A program made the position numbers and the translations under genes. A stretch of DNA of 64,000 nucleotides from JAAYOS01 sp050950785. GTDB taxonomy: Bacteria; Bacillota; Clostridia; Oscillospirales; JAAYOS01. The DNA is taken from the NCBI GenBank assembly GCA_050950785.1, contig JBMNIG010000007.1:1-64000 (forward strand), given 5' to 3'. The notes under the pieces were generated by a model. That model made no database searches. It had not been told where the DNA came from and was given only the letters and a program-made list of their open reading frames with translations. Of the stretch, positions 18,544-28,330 are shown piece by piece. Position 1 is the first letter of the stretch; the number at the start of each line of letters is the position of its first letter.

Positions 18544-20556
18544 TCAGGAAGGGTCTTTGAATACATGGGCGTAATAGTCCTCTTCAAGTATTTTCGCTGA
18601 GTACTTGAATTTGTCATTGACTATTTTTAGAATTTTGCGGGCGTAGCCGTCTTCGACGGATGCGCCTTCGTTTACAACCAAAGTATCGGTAACGGAATTA
18701 TATCTTGCAACGTCGGTGATCCAGCTACGATTTGAAAATATCACAAGTGGATCTGATTCAGATAGGATATCGCGTCCCATAAGAAGGCGGGAATCGTACT
18801 CGATACCCATTAGATTTGAGATTGTCGGCAGGATGTCCAGTGCACTGCAAGGTTTGTCGATGACTATAGGTTCCGTCATGCTGCCGCTCCAGATTATTAA
18901 ACTGCTCTTGTACAGCTCAAAGTTTTTCTCTATCTCATGACCGGCAATTTCGCATTGTTCCTCATAGGTGAGTCCATAGGGATAATGATCACCTGACAGC
19001 ACGATAACCGTATCATCAGCGATACCGGCCTGCTCTAATTGCTCAAGAAGGTGCTGCATGGCTCGATCGAGTTCTATATTGCAGGCAAGGTATGCTCTGA
19101 CTGCTTCAGAATAGGGCAGATCCTTGACAAATTCCCTGTTCTTCGATGACATGGAGTTGCCAATAAAGGTATAGCGGAGGTGACCGCTGACGGTCATGTA
19201 GTAGGTGTGGAAGGGAATGTCATTTATAAATTCCGGAATGGTTACTTGCATCATTTCAAGATCCGATTCGGGCCACACTTTTTTGACTTCAAGCCCGTTG
19301 CCTACGCCCTTATAATCATAGCCCATGTTGGGATGGGAGATATGACGCTTGTAATATTTATAGTCATGGTTATGATATGCACGAGTGGAGTACCCAAGCT
19401 TGCTGAGCATATTTCCCATACCGAATGGCATGTAGTTTTCCCCTGAGCGTGCGAAGCTCCAAACACCTGACTTTGGTATAAGACCAGTCAAAGTCACATA
19501 TTCCCCGTCGGATGTGGATACTCCCCAAACAGGATTGTAAAAATTATTGAATACAAAACCTTCATTTGCAAGCTTGTATAATGTGGGAGTAAGCTCCTCA
19601 TGGATGACGTAGGATGAAAAGGCTTCTCCCACGATCCATATCAGGTTTTTGCCCTCGAACATACCGGTGTATTCATTTTGATAGGTAGGTTCAACATTTG
19701 CAAAATACTCATGCATTTCCAGTAAAGTACTGTCGGTTTCGTTTGCAATCAGCGCATCAAAGTCAATCTCCATCACATTTTCTCTGTATACTATCGGTGT
19801 AGGTGAGGGAGATGGCTCAGGTGATGGTGAAACTGAGGGCTGGGTCGTTTGATCACCGCCGGATTGCGTTGGCGCAGGCGACTTATCCTCGCTTGGAAGT
19901 ATATCCTCTATATCATCAACGATTTCTGAGGCAAAAAGATGTCGGATATCAAGACGCAGCGTAGTCAATACACCGAAGTTTGACACCGAAAGGTTTGGAA
20001 CGAATGAGTCTTTGTAGAGATATTTTATCGAAAGGACGCCGGACGTTGAATTTACGGTAATAATACTCGCCAGTAGTTGTAACAGTATCGTAAACAAAAG
20101 CAAAAGCACAATACTTTTTCCCGAAGTCCGTCGGATTTTTTTTGCAAAGATGATCCACAGTGCTAAAGGTAAGGACAAAAGTATGAGTGGTATGATAGAA
20201 TCCAAAATACCATAAACTATATCCCGCCAGAACTGCAAAATTTTACCGACTCCGGTGACTGAATACAGGGTCGTAAAGGTATTGAAGATCGAGTAATACA
20301 CTGTCTGTATCATAAAGATCAAAGTAACGATAGAAAGCAGAACTATCGACAATACTCGATTTATGCGTTTCGAGAAAGCAGTACAAATAGTTGCGAGGAA
20401 AAGCCCAATCGGCAGAGTGAAAATGAGAGTATAGAAAAAGCCTCTGTTCAATATCGTGTTGAAACAGAAAATTTTGACTACAAGCTCCATATAGAAAATT
20501 GCAATCGGGAAAAATAGAAATGCCACAATTCGACGTGGCGAGATGAGTTTATTCAT
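18544..20556 (-). CDS. LtaS-like membrane sulfatase (lipoteichoic acid synthase family)
   Basis: The protein has about 670 residues, with five predicted N-terminal membrane helices, a linker rich in Pro/Ser (PSPEPSPSPTP), and an extracellular sulfatase-fold domain. Active-site motifs are LIWIVGEAFSS (first metal-binding acid), STSDGEY (nucleophile region), HNHDYKYY and VLSGDHYPYG. Family members polymerise glycerol phosphate from phosphatidylglycerol onto lipid anchors. The start at ATG 20556 follows GGATAGGTGG; an upstream TTG at 20646 extends the frame by 30 residues without a clear ribosome site. It lies just downstream of the capD-cpsB pair and is probably a surface-polymer gene. Confidence 0.85.
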   Translation of the reverse strand: MNKLISPRRIVAFLFFPIAIFYMELVVKIFCFNTILNRGFFYTLIFTLPIGLFLATICTAFSKRINRVLSIVLLSIVTLIFMIQTVYYSIFNTFTTLYSVTGVGKILQFWRDIVYGILDSIIPLILLSLPLALWIIFAKKIRRTSGKSIVLLLLFTILLQLLASIITVNSTSGVLSIKYLYKDSFVPNLSVSNFGVLTTLRLDIRHLFASEIVDDIEDILPSEDKSPAPTQSGGDQTTQPSVSPSPEPSPSPTPIVYRENVMEIDFDALIANETDSTLLEMHEYFANVEPTYQNEYTGMFEGKNLIWIVGEAFSSYVIHEELTPTLYKLANEGFVFNNFYNPVWGVSTSDGEYVTLTGLIPKSGVWSFARSGENYMPFGMGNMLSKLGYSTRAYHNHDYKYYKRHISHPNMGYDYKGVGNGLEVKKVWPESDLEMMQVTIPEFINDIPFHTYYMTVSGHLRYTFIGNSMSSKNREFVKDLPYSEAVRAYLACNIELDRAMQHLLEQLEQAGIADDTVIVLSGDHYPYGLTYEEQCEIAGHEIEKNFELYKSSLIIWSGSMTEPIVIDKPCSALDILPTISNLMGIEYDSRLLMGRDILSESDPLVIFSNRSWITDVARYNSVTDTLVVNEGASVEDGYARKILKIVNDKFKYSAKILEEDYYAHVFKDPS

Positions 20557-20817
20557 TTTGTTTATATGCCACCTATCCAGTATCCGATTCCCAAAGTTGT
20601 TTATCAGCCTATTCAAGTGTGAAGTAAATATATTATTAGTCAACAACGCGATAAATAACTTTTCAGATAGCCATTTACGTTATGTAAGATATACCATGTA
20701 AGTATAATATCCGACAATTTTCTTCTTTATTATGTCAGCATTAATTAATTATGTCAAGGAACTAGAGAAACTAAGTAATGCTTCAAATGTAAATAAATGG
20801 AGAATGGTATACATTTG

Positions 20818-21570
20818 CTAAGGTACGGTCAAGTCGGAAGATCCGAGTGCGCTGATAATAGGAACAAGTAGTTCGTCACAATGATTTATTAAACGCTCCC
20901 CATGTAATATAATGCTTGCGTTTTTGTTCAAAGTATCTATGTGTTTATTAAGCACTTTGACAGCTCTAGCGAAGTCCTTATATTCTTTTGCAGTGGAGTG
21001 AACATCACTACCCAGGACATGGATTCTACCATGCTCTATCATTTTCATATATTTGAGTCTCCTGATGACCGGAATCAACGCTGAGGCATTTAACTGGAAG
21101 GGGATCTTCATTTCAGCTAAGCGACGGACAGTACGGGTATCGTAGCGGTCTATATGTGCAATAACAGGGATGATCTTATGACGATAAATGAGTTTGGATA
21201 GCGACTGAGAAACCCAGTTTGACCACTTTTGTCCCGGTATCTCTAATAGCATGTAATTAGTACCTTCGATACAGAGTCTTCTCAGATCTGTAAGATTGGG
21301 CAGGTCTATAAAAAGTGTGACCTCAGCTGCTTTGATAATATTTATATTCAAATTTACCAAATTAGTTGCTTCAATAAGTGTTTGGTAACAGTGGTCGCGC
21401 CTATCGATAAAGGAATCAACTGTATCGTGATACATATAAAAATGTGGTGTCGCCACGACAGTACTCACCCCGGCTTGCTGAGCCTCGCTTAGCTGATATA
21501 GGGAGTTTTCAAGTGAATTGCTGCCGTGATCACACTCGGGCAGAATGTGAGCATGAAAGTCTATAAACAT
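20818..21570 (-). CDS. CpsB/YwqE-type PHP-family tyrosine phosphatase
   Basis: This 250-residue metal-dependent phosphatase has PHP motifs FIDFHAHILPECDHG (1-16), ATPHFY (about 41), IAHIDRY (about 138) and LGSDVHS (about 190). Family members dephosphorylate the BY-kinase that controls capsule or exopolysaccharide export. No BY-kinase lies in the window, so a distant partner is implied. The gene starts one base after the capD stop, indicating a two-gene operon. Confidence 0.88.
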   Translation of the reverse strand: MFIDFHAHILPECDHGSNSLENSLYQLSEAQQAGVSTVVATPHFYMYHDTVDSFIDRRDHCYQTLIEATNLVNLNINIIKAAEVTLFIDLPNLTDLRRLCIEGTNYMLLEIPGQKWSNWVSQSLSKLIYRHKIIPVIAHIDRYDTRTVRRLAEMKIPFQLNASALIPVIRRLKYMKMIEHGRIHVLGSDVHSTAKEYKDFARAVKVLNKHIDTLNKNASIILHGERLINHCDELLVPIISALGSSDLTVP

Positions 21571-21571
21571 A

Positions 21572-23473
21572 TTACAAAGCCTCTGTCAACTTTATGTCCA
21601 ATTCCGATATGGATTTTTCAGCTAGAGTAAAGGATGCTTTATCGTTATGATAATAGTTTTCTGCCAATGAGAAAATGATTTGCTTGATATCATGTTCATT
21701 TGCATTTTGACTTACCATCAGCTGCAATTCATTGAGTATTACATCCAGATCGGGATAGCCGCATGAGCCGTTGCTCAGGACGAAAATTTTCTCCGATTGG
21801 GTTTTGCATACGGTTTCGCAGTCAAAATATAGTTCCTCATATAGCTTTTCACCGGGTCGCAAGCCTGTTATTTTTATGGGTATGTCGATATTGGGTTCAA
21901 AGCCGGACAGTTTTATCATCCTACAGGCGAGGTCGTAGATCCTGACGGGCTTTCCCATGTCAAGCACGAAAATTTCACCGCCCTTGGCCTGAGCCCCGGC
22001 ACAAAGAACTAAAGAAACAGCTTCGGATATCGTCATAAAAAAGCGTGTGATATCCTTGTGCGTCACAGTAACGTGACCGCCAAGGGCAATTTGCTCTCGG
22101 AAAGTGGGTACAACGCTTCCGTTTGAACCTAAGACGTTTCCAAAACGGACAGCAGCAAGCTCACATCCTTTTCCGTTCATTGCCTGAACCTGGAGCTCCG
22201 AAATGCGCTTCGTAGCCCCCATTACGCTAGTAGGATGTACGGCTTTGTCAGTAGAGATAAGTATGAAGCGGCTTGCACGATGCTTTATACATGCGGAAAT
22301 GATATTATGCGTGCCAAAAATGTTATTTTTAACTGCTTCAGCAACATTTACTTCCATAAGGGGTACATGTTTATGAGCGGCTGCATGTAACACTATTTGC
22401 GGCTTATGCAGTCGAAATATTTCATCTATTCGAGCCTTGTCCTGTATTGAACCGATGCAGAGTGTATACCTAGATCCTTGATGCTTGGACCTGAGCTTTT
22501 CGCTCAACTTAAAAAGCCCATTCTCGTTTATATCAAAGATGATAAGGTGTTTGCAGCCATATTGCAGCACTTGTTGGCATAGCTCAGAACCAATTGAGCC
22601 GGCACCGCCTGTCACGAGTACTGTTTTCCCCGCAACAAATGATGATATTTTCTTTATATCCGGTGTAAAGGTGTCTCGCCAAAGGAGGCTCTCAATAGAA
22701 ACCTCCTTAATGGCAAACTTTCTGCCGTGCATATATAGATCCCCGTCAACTACGCTCTGAAAGATTTTGACCGGGAGGTTTGCTTCAAGGCAGTGATCGT
22801 AAATTTTGTCCAGCTGTTTTGACGTAGCGGAAGGGATCGCAATCAATATTTCATCGGCGGCATATTTTTTGGCAACCTCTTTGATGTCCTTAACTTGACC
22901 ACAAACAGGTATTCCGGATAGTCGGGAACCAAGTTTTGATATATCATCGTCAAGCATAGCCACGGGAAATATACTATCAGAGGTGTTGGTACAAAGCCGC
23001 TTTACGATCATCGAACCGGCAGCTCCCGCTCCGATTATTATTGTTTTTCTCGTATTGCCGTTTCTGGACCCAAGCATGGCGGCGATCCATCTTTTCAGAC
23101 GGGATATCATCCGGATCCCGCATGTAAAGAATGCAAGCAAAAGCCAGTTCAGTATGATGTCTGAAAAAGAAATTGCGGGTACCCATTGGATTTTTACTAA
23201 TATAGCAGCGATCGAGAGAAGGGTAACGATAAGTGTTTGTCGTAATATATCACCGAAGCCGACATATACCCAAATACTTTTATAAGAACCTAATATTAGC
23301 CCGGCAATAACCATATAGCTACCCATAAAGGCACATAACATCACTATGAGACTTTGTGGTAAGTAGCTAAAGGCACTCCAGTCTGATCTTAGCCCAATGG
23401 TCAATAAAACCGCAGCGATTACTGAAACGAAATCACCGATCATATAAACGATTTGATTTTTTTGAGTCCTCAT
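21572..23473 (-). CDS. CapD/EpsC-type membrane-bound UDP-sugar 4,6-dehydratase/epimerase
   Basis: The 633-residue protein has four N-terminal membrane helices, a CoA-binding-like nucleotide domain (IIGAGAAGSMIVKRL, about 147) and a C-terminal extended SDR domain with VTGGAGSIGSELCQQ (about 290). The catalytic site has the STDKAVHPTSVMGATKR pattern: the usual YXXXK tyrosine is replaced by Met (MGATK), as in the FlaA1/CapD subfamily. LRPGEKLYEELY closes it. It makes a 4-keto or epimerised UDP-sugar for surface polysaccharide. The ATG at 23473 follows AGAGG. Confidence 0.9.
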   Translation of the reverse strand: MRTQKNQIVYMIGDFVSVIAAVLLTIGLRSDWSAFSYLPQSLIVMLCAFMGSYMVIAGLILGSYKSIWVYVGFGDILRQTLIVTLLSIAAILVKIQWVPAISFSDIILNWLLLAFFTCGIRMISRLKRWIAAMLGSRNGNTRKTIIIGAGAAGSMIVKRLCTNTSDSIFPVAMLDDDISKLGSRLSGIPVCGQVKDIKEVAKKYAADEILIAIPSATSKQLDKIYDHCLEANLPVKIFQSVVDGDLYMHGRKFAIKEVSIESLLWRDTFTPDIKKISSFVAGKTVLVTGGAGSIGSELCQQVLQYGCKHLIIFDINENGLFKLSEKLRSKHQGSRYTLCIGSIQDKARIDEIFRLHKPQIVLHAAAHKHVPLMEVNVAEAVKNNIFGTHNIISACIKHRASRFILISTDKAVHPTSVMGATKRISELQVQAMNGKGCELAAVRFGNVLGSNGSVVPTFREQIALGGHVTVTHKDITRFFMTISEAVSLVLCAGAQAKGGEIFVLDMGKPVRIYDLACRMIKLSGFEPNIDIPIKITGLRPGEKLYEELYFDCETVCKTQSEKIFVLSNGSCGYPDLDVILNELQLMVSQNANEHDIKQIIFSLAENYYHNDKASFTLAEKSISELDIKLTEAL

Positions 23474-24033
23474 CTTTCTTGCCTCTGTGATATTCCGCTT
23501 GCCAATTGTATGAAGTTATTTGAAATGTATGTAGGAAACAGCACTAAAAAACACTCCTTTCAAAAAGGCACAAGAGCTGCCAAAAGGAATGTCATAAAAA
23601 TATATAATATCAATTTTTTATGTTCATGCCCGGCAGCATATCGAAGCAATATGGGAAAAGAGAACAGCTGTGTGTATGTATATTACAGAGAGATATGGCC
23701 GGGAAATTTTTTATTTAATAATTATAAACTCTGGTTCTTGAAAAAAATATCAAATTTTATCACGTTAAATTTTTCTAAACACTAAGATTTAGCTTTTTCT
23801 TATACAACGATCAAAAAAACGATTATTGTTTTAACTACTTTTTGTGTATTCTTTGTTGAGTACTGGATCGTACCCTTTTTCTGCTCTTGTGACGAGGTCC
23901 CAAAAGTTGATAATTCACTAGAAAAAAGGGAGAAGTATATTCTCCCTACAAGTTGTCACTTATATACCTGTTAGCGGCTTTTCAATGATATGATCTTTAG
24001 CTTACTGTGCATAGTATAGCTTTGCAGTGATAG
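23474..24033. other. 560-bp gene-free, AT-rich region upstream of capD
   Basis: No convincing gene is seen on either strand. In the capD leader direction, CCCGGC-CATATC (from 23703) pairs with GATATG-CTGCCGGG (to 23629) around about 50 bases that contain a further CATAT/ATATG hairpin: a candidate structured leader. The minus-strand terminator at 23922-23947 is on the far side. Confidence 0.45.
23922..23947 (-). terminator. Terminator of the two-component operon (minus strand)
   Basis: Read on the minus strand, AGGGAGAAT and ATTCTCCCT-like arms (GGGAGAA/TTCTCCC) close a four- to five-base loop and run into six Ts. It lies about 90 bases beyond the stop at 24034. Confidence 0.8.
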
Positions 24034-24784
24034 TTATAACTTTTTTGTCTTTTTGCTCTTTATGTTTTTGATTTTTCTGTAAATATCTCTTGACATGTTA
24101 AAGATACCGAGCAAACCATATTCAGCAAACACAAAGACGGGAACCCAGATATATATAGGCATAATGGCTTTGCCAAAGGGCTTATAATTCCGAAATGCTG
24201 TAATGCTCTCAAGTGCAATGATTGCATCGCCGGATAGGCCGAGTTCTTGGCGTGAAACAATGTCATTTCCTGCATCGATTGCAGGAAGTGTTTCGCTTTC
24301 CTGCTCTTCGGAGAGCAGATTATTTATTGTGGCTCCCTGGGTGAAACCGGTTATATCCCTATCGCCATAATAAAATGTCATCTCAATAGCTTTATCGGGT
24401 ATGAAAGGTTGGTTCTGCCCGGCATTTGCGGCATTTATCAACTCTATTATGGCTTTGTTAGGCTTGTATGCAAGGCGGATCAGAGGACCTGCTGATGGCT
24501 GTATCTCTACGGTATACTCATCACAGGGATCGTAAAAAAAGTTTTGATTACGCTGTACCGTAACTCTGCTTTTCATTTCCGATTCAAAAACTGTCTCGGT
24601 TATATCGGCATTGATATAAGGCGATTCCATGCCATTTGCTGATACAAAGTGATAGGTTTCGCCGCCTATTGTTACGGTTAGGGACTGTACGCTTCCAGTT
24701 GATGATTATGACTGCTCCAATAATGATCGTTGACACAAGAAACATCAAAATCGCTTTTCCGATAGGTATCAAAAACTTTTTCAA
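24034..24784 (-). pseudogene. Membrane-anchored protein of unknown function, one frameshift
   Basis: The N-terminus (TTG 24784, MKKFLIPIGKAILMFLVSTIII) has a membrane anchor but runs into a different frame near 24685. The rest (TIGGETYHFVSANGMESPY onwards) continues to 24034 with an extracytoplasmic domain, a second membrane helix (IYIWVPVFVFAEYGLLGIF) and a basic tail. Removing one A from GGAAG restores a single protein of about 250 residues. It is the third gene after the response regulator and histidine kinase, and may be a target or accessory of that system. The function is not recognised. Confidence 0.65.
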
Positions 24785-24836
24785 GTTACACCGCCTTATA
24801 AGTAAATTTAGTTATAAGGGTTTCATTCGACGGTAT

Positions 24837-26138
24837 TTATTTTTTCAAAATCAGGCGGAAAGTTGAGCCCTCGCCGGGTGCGGTTTTGACTGAAATTTTT
24901 CCGCCATGGGAGGCTGCAATCAAACGTGCTATCGACAATCCCAGCCCGTGACCGGCTACTTGTGACCTGCGTGCGGAGTCGGATCGATAAAAACGATCAA
25001 ATGCTCGCAACACCTCATCACGTGTCATCCCGGGACCTGAATCGGTGACGGAAATTCGTGCGTCGTCTCCTAAGTCCTCGCAAGATATTGTTATAGTCCC
25101 GCCTTTTGGAGTATACTTGATGGCATTGTCGATAAAGACCCTGATAGCCTGCTTTACGGCACTGCGATCCGCAATTACCGCCACGTTCTGCATCTGGCCT
25201 TGTTGCACATTGTGGTCTTTTGCGATGAGCTGTGTGTCTCTGATCATCTCTCGACAAAGCTCTGTAAGGTCAAATGTCTCCATCTCAAGTTTGAATGTCT
25301 TCTTATCATGCCTTGCAAGGAACAGAAGCTTCTCTACAAGCTCCCGCATCGACTCAGCCTCGGATGAGATAGCGCTGATTGCCTCCTTAGCCACTTCCGG
25401 ATCGGACATTCCCCACCTCTCCAAGAGCTGGGCATAACCGCGTATGACTGATATGGGGGTCCTCAGCTCATGTGAAGCATCCGACACAAATGACTTTTGG
25501 CTCTCGTATGCTGTTTCGATCCTGTCAAGCATATCATTTATAACGGAAGCCAGGTCACGCAGTTCGTTCTTTGTTCCAAGAATGTTGATCCTCATATCCA
25601 GATTGCTTGCCGACAGGTTGCGCGCCGCCTGTGCCATTTCGTCTATTGGCTTGAGTACGCTTGTTGCAAGTCGTCTGCGATTTGCCAGCAGCGAGAGGAC
25701 ACGCAACAGGTCGAGTGCAACGATCGTTATCAATAGGATAAGATACTGTGTTAAATATTCGCCGGAGTTGACAACATATTGAAAAGATGTATCATCATCA
25801 CTTATAACTGTAAATTTAACAAAGATCTTTCCGCCAGCCAGATCGATAAATTTAAAGTTGTCGTGGCTTAATCCATCATAAACGACTGTTCCATCTGGTG
25901 CGAAGATTCGGACCGACGCAAGCTCTGTGCCGATTTCGTCGGCATTTGCAGCGTACAAATTTCCGATCTCATTTATATGATCAGCATATTTCGGAAAGAG
26001 TGTGGCGATATACACTATTGTAAATATTATCGCGGTGGATACTGTGGCTCCCAACAAAAATAACGCATATCGTATCGCTATTCGCAAGCTAAGTGAAAAG
26101 CGTATGTTGCTCAGTAACTTGTTCAGGTTAGATCCCAC
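24837..26138 (-). CDS. Sensor histidine kinase (HAMP, HisKA, HATPase)
   Basis: The 433-residue protein has membrane helices at about 24-47 and 128-150 bracketing an extracytoplasmic sensor of about 80 residues. It continues with a HAMP domain, HisKA with His223 in SHELRTPISVIRG, and an HATPase domain with N (FIDNAIKYTPKGG), G1 (VTDSGPGM), F (FDRFYRSD) and G2 (GHGLGLSIA) boxes. The start is GTG 26138. It lies about 50 bases downstream of its response regulator. The stimulus is unknown. Confidence 0.95.
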   Translation of the reverse strand: MGSNLNKLLSNIRFSLSLRIAIRYALFLLGATVSTAIIFTIVYIATLFPKYADHINEIGNLYAANADEIGTELASVRIFAPDGTVVYDGLSHDNFKFIDLAGGKIFVKFTVISDDDTSFQYVVNSGEYLTQYLILLITIVALDLLRVLSLLANRRRLATSVLKPIDEMAQAARNLSASNLDMRINILGTKNELRDLASVINDMLDRIETAYESQKSFVSDASHELRTPISVIRGYAQLLERWGMSDPEVAKEAISAISSEAESMRELVEKLLFLARHDKKTFKLEMETFDLTELCREMIRDTQLIAKDHNVQQGQMQNVAVIADRSAVKQAIRVFIDNAIKYTPKGGTITISCEDLGDDARISVTDSGPGMTRDEVLRAFDRFYRSDSARRSQVAGHGLGLSIARLIAASHGGKISVKTAPGEGSTFRLILKK

Positions 26139-26189
26139 CTCTCTAGTGTGAGGTATGTATAGATGTGAGATATGTATAGAATATTGCTG

Positions 26190-26885
26190 CTATGGCGTCG
26201 TTGCGGGCTCGTATCTAAGGGAGTAGCCGACACCACGCACCGTACAAATCAGCTTTATATTATATTTCTGATCTATCTTTGCCCTGAGATAACGGACATA
26301 GACATCCACGACATTGGTATCTCCTACATAATCATATCCCCAAACCTGGTCGAGAAGTTGATTTCGGGTGAGTACCGTGTTTTCATGTCGCGCAAGGCAC
26401 TCGAGGAGATCATACTCCTTCTTGGTAAGGTCAACAGACTCGCTGTTGCAAAACACCTGTCTGCCCGCCGTATGGATCTCAAGGGGTCCGATCCTTATGA
26501 TTTCCTGCTGGGATATCGGACCGCGCCTTTTCAGTGCTGCCCTGATACGGGCTAAGAGCTCTTCGATGGCGAAGGGCTTTGTGATGTAGTCATCGGCGCC
26601 TGTGTCAAGGCCGGAAACCTTATCGGAGACATCGTCTTTTGCGGTCACTATGATTATCGGGACATCGCTTTGGCGGCGGATCCTGCGACAGACCTCTATT
26701 CCGCTCATCCCCGGCAGCATCAGGTCGAGTAAAACAAGGTCAACATTACCTGATAGTGCCGCTGTAAGTCCGGTCTCTCCGTCAAAAGCTGTTTGTACCG
26801 TATACCCCTCATGCGTCAGCTCAAGCTCGAGGTAACGAGAAATCTTGGGCTCGTCTTCGATTATCAGAATCTGGGACATCTGCAT
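26190..26885 (-). CDS. OmpR-family response regulator
   Basis: The 231-residue protein has a receiver domain with IIEDEP acids, phosphoacceptor Asp in LVLLDLMLPGMSG, and the K in ITKPF. The C-terminal winged helix ends in VYVRYLRAKIDQKYNIKLICTVRGVGYSL. It is the first gene of the minus-strand regulator-kinase-membrane protein operon. ATG 26885 or 26879 could be the start; both follow GGGAG. Confidence 0.95.
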   Translation of the reverse strand: MQMSQILIIEDEPKISRYLELELTHEGYTVQTAFDGETGLTAALSGNVDLVLLDLMLPGMSGIEVCRRIRRQSDVPIIIVTAKDDVSDKVSGLDTGADDYITKPFAIEELLARIRAALKRRGPISQQEIIRIGPLEIHTAGRQVFCNSESVDLTKKEYDLLECLARHENTVLTRNQLLDQVWGYDYVGDTNVVDVYVRYLRAKIDQKYNIKLICTVRGVGYSLRYEPATTP

Positions 26886-27039
26886 ACACTCCCTTCACGA
26901 CTGAGAAAACGGCAATGGGATGTACCGCCAGTACATCCCTGCGCTTTTGTTCAGTATATCATGAATGAGAATTGAGAAAAAGAGCAAATTGTCACTTTTT
27001 TCAAATTATACTCACCCTAATATTAAATAAAGCAGATAA

Positions 27040-27591
27040 TTACTCAATTATAATATCCCCATCCTGATTGGGTCGCGCATATTGCTTCGGATTAGTTTCC
27101 TGTGAAGGGCTTTGTGCAGGTTCGCTTGTCTGTTCGTCCTTGTCTTCTTCTGTGATCTCATTTTTGACCGCTTCAGCAGTCTTTTTTGCTGAATATACTA
27201 TGTTAGAGAAATCCTTTACAGCATCGGGCTCTTTCTTGAAGCTGATCTTATAGCCGAGTATGATTGCAACGATCAATGCCGGTATTGTGACATAGAAGGC
27301 GAATATTACTGCTATAAGCATGAATATAATTGAGAAGTTAGCAATTGTTTTATCTTCCCTGCGAACGATCATGCGATTGACATACCCTTTGCGGAGCAGA
27401 CTCTTTAGTGATTCCCAGAAGGATTTTTCTGTGGAATGCTTAGCGCGAAGTTTTCCTGAGCGTTCTAGCTCGGCCATGACGCGGACCACATCGCCCTCAT
27501 AGGCATCAAGCAGTCCGATGACCTCATCGTAGGTGACATTTGCTCGTGCGCGAATGTATTCTACATCTTCAAGGGTGTACTTTCGATTCAT
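27040..27591 (-). CDS. DUF4342 protein with N-terminal UBA-like domain
   Basis: The 183-residue protein has residues 1-48 (YTLEDVEYIRARANVTYDEVIGLLDAYEGD) resembling the UBA-like three-helix fold found before DUF4342. A membrane segment at about 90-115 (FSIIFMLIAVIFAFYVTIPALIVAI) follows, then a charged low-complexity tail. The role is unknown in the family. It is a single gene with a GGAGG ribosome site, divergent from the spoVM cluster. Confidence 0.85.
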   Translation of the reverse strand: MNRKYTLEDVEYIRARANVTYDEVIGLLDAYEGDVVRVMAELERSGKLRAKHSTEKSFWESLKSLLRKGYVNRMIVRREDKTIANFSIIFMLIAVIFAFYVTIPALIVAIILGYKISFKKEPDAVKDFSNIVYSAKKTAEAVKNEITEEDKDEQTSEPAQSPSQETNPKQYARPNQDGDIIIE

Positions 27592-27875
27592 ATTTTTCCT
27601 CCATTCAAATATGTTTAGAAACTGTGAAATTATGTGACGGGTATAGAGGTATATGCGTGAAAGAATGATAATAAATACGTACTGAGATCTGTGTACAATA
27701 ATAACTCCTATAAATGAAAGCGTAATTATGACTAGATTAAAAAATGATTAAAATTTAGGTGTTTTTATGATAATCAGGCATAGATATTAAACAAAAGGCT
27801 TTTTAAGAATTTTTTTCACAGATTTCCTGCCTTATCAATATAATAGAACATAAAGGGATGAAAGGCGGGAAATCC

Positions 27876-28013
27876 ATGCGCGGCAAGTCTATTGGCTTAA
27901 CATTGATTGCCCTTGGCTTAGGGATAGTGCTGACGCTGATCTGCCCACCATGGCTTATGCTTTTGTTCATAGGCCTAGGGATGATCGCCGCGGGTGTTTT
28001 GATATGCAGATAA
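27876..28013 (+). CDS. 45-residue two-helix membrane protein upstream of spoVM
   Basis: MRGKSIGLTLIALGLGIVL opens a 45-residue protein consisting almost wholly of two hydrophobic helices linked by CPPWL. AAAGGCGGG lies six bases before the ATG. It sits 55 bases before spoVM in the same direction and is likely co-transcribed with it. It is too short for a confident family call; a small membrane protein of sporulation is a guess from context. Confidence 0.6.
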   Translation: MRGKSIGLTLIALGLGIVLTLICPPWLMLLFIGLGMIAAGVLICR

Positions 28014-28068
28014 GACGGCGCTGGATTTCCGGGGAGAATCGGGTAACTGAGTGGGAAGGGATGAGTCT

Positions 28069-28152
28069 ATGAAGGTGTTTATCTTAAAGACCCCAAAATT
28101 TTTGAGGGGAATCCTTAGAAAGCTGCTTAAAATACAGTCACACGATAATTGA
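28069..28152 (+). CDS. spoVM: Stage V sporulation protein M (27 residues)
   Basis: MKVFILKTPKFLRGILRKLL matches the SpoVM pattern MKFYTIKLPKFLGGIV, including Pro9, Lys2, Lys7 and the amphipathic helix from Lys10. SpoVM (26 residues in Bacillus subtilis) lies flat on the convex forespore membrane and recruits SpoIVA to start coat assembly. AAGGGATGAG precedes the ATG and a strong terminator follows. The neighbours sipL and spoIVA are its functional partners, which supports the call strongly. Confidence 0.88.
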   Translation: MKVFILKTPKFLRGILRKLLKIQSHDN

Positions 28153-28167
28153 GCAGCTTAGCGCGCT

Positions 28168-28202
28168 TCCGGAGTCCCTTATGGGAAACCGGACTTTTTT
28201 TG
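28168..28202 (+). terminator. Terminator after spoVM
   Basis: TCCGG-AG-TCCC pairs with GGGA-AA-CCGGA over a TTAT loop, followed by seven Ts. This separates spoVM from sipL. Confidence 0.85.
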
Positions 28203-28330
28203 CTATACATATGAAAGGAACTGCAAAACTGCGGTTCTTTTCACATTTAAAGGCATATCCATCTTTCCCGTGCATATTTATCATAGTGAACATGTCAGCG
28301 TTTTTTTGGAGCGCGGGAGGAGTGTGGACA

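Noticed and set aside
23453..23785. Plus-strand frame of 110 codons in the gap upstream of capD
   Set aside because: AT-rich, low-complexity reading with no ribosome site, overlapping the capD start.
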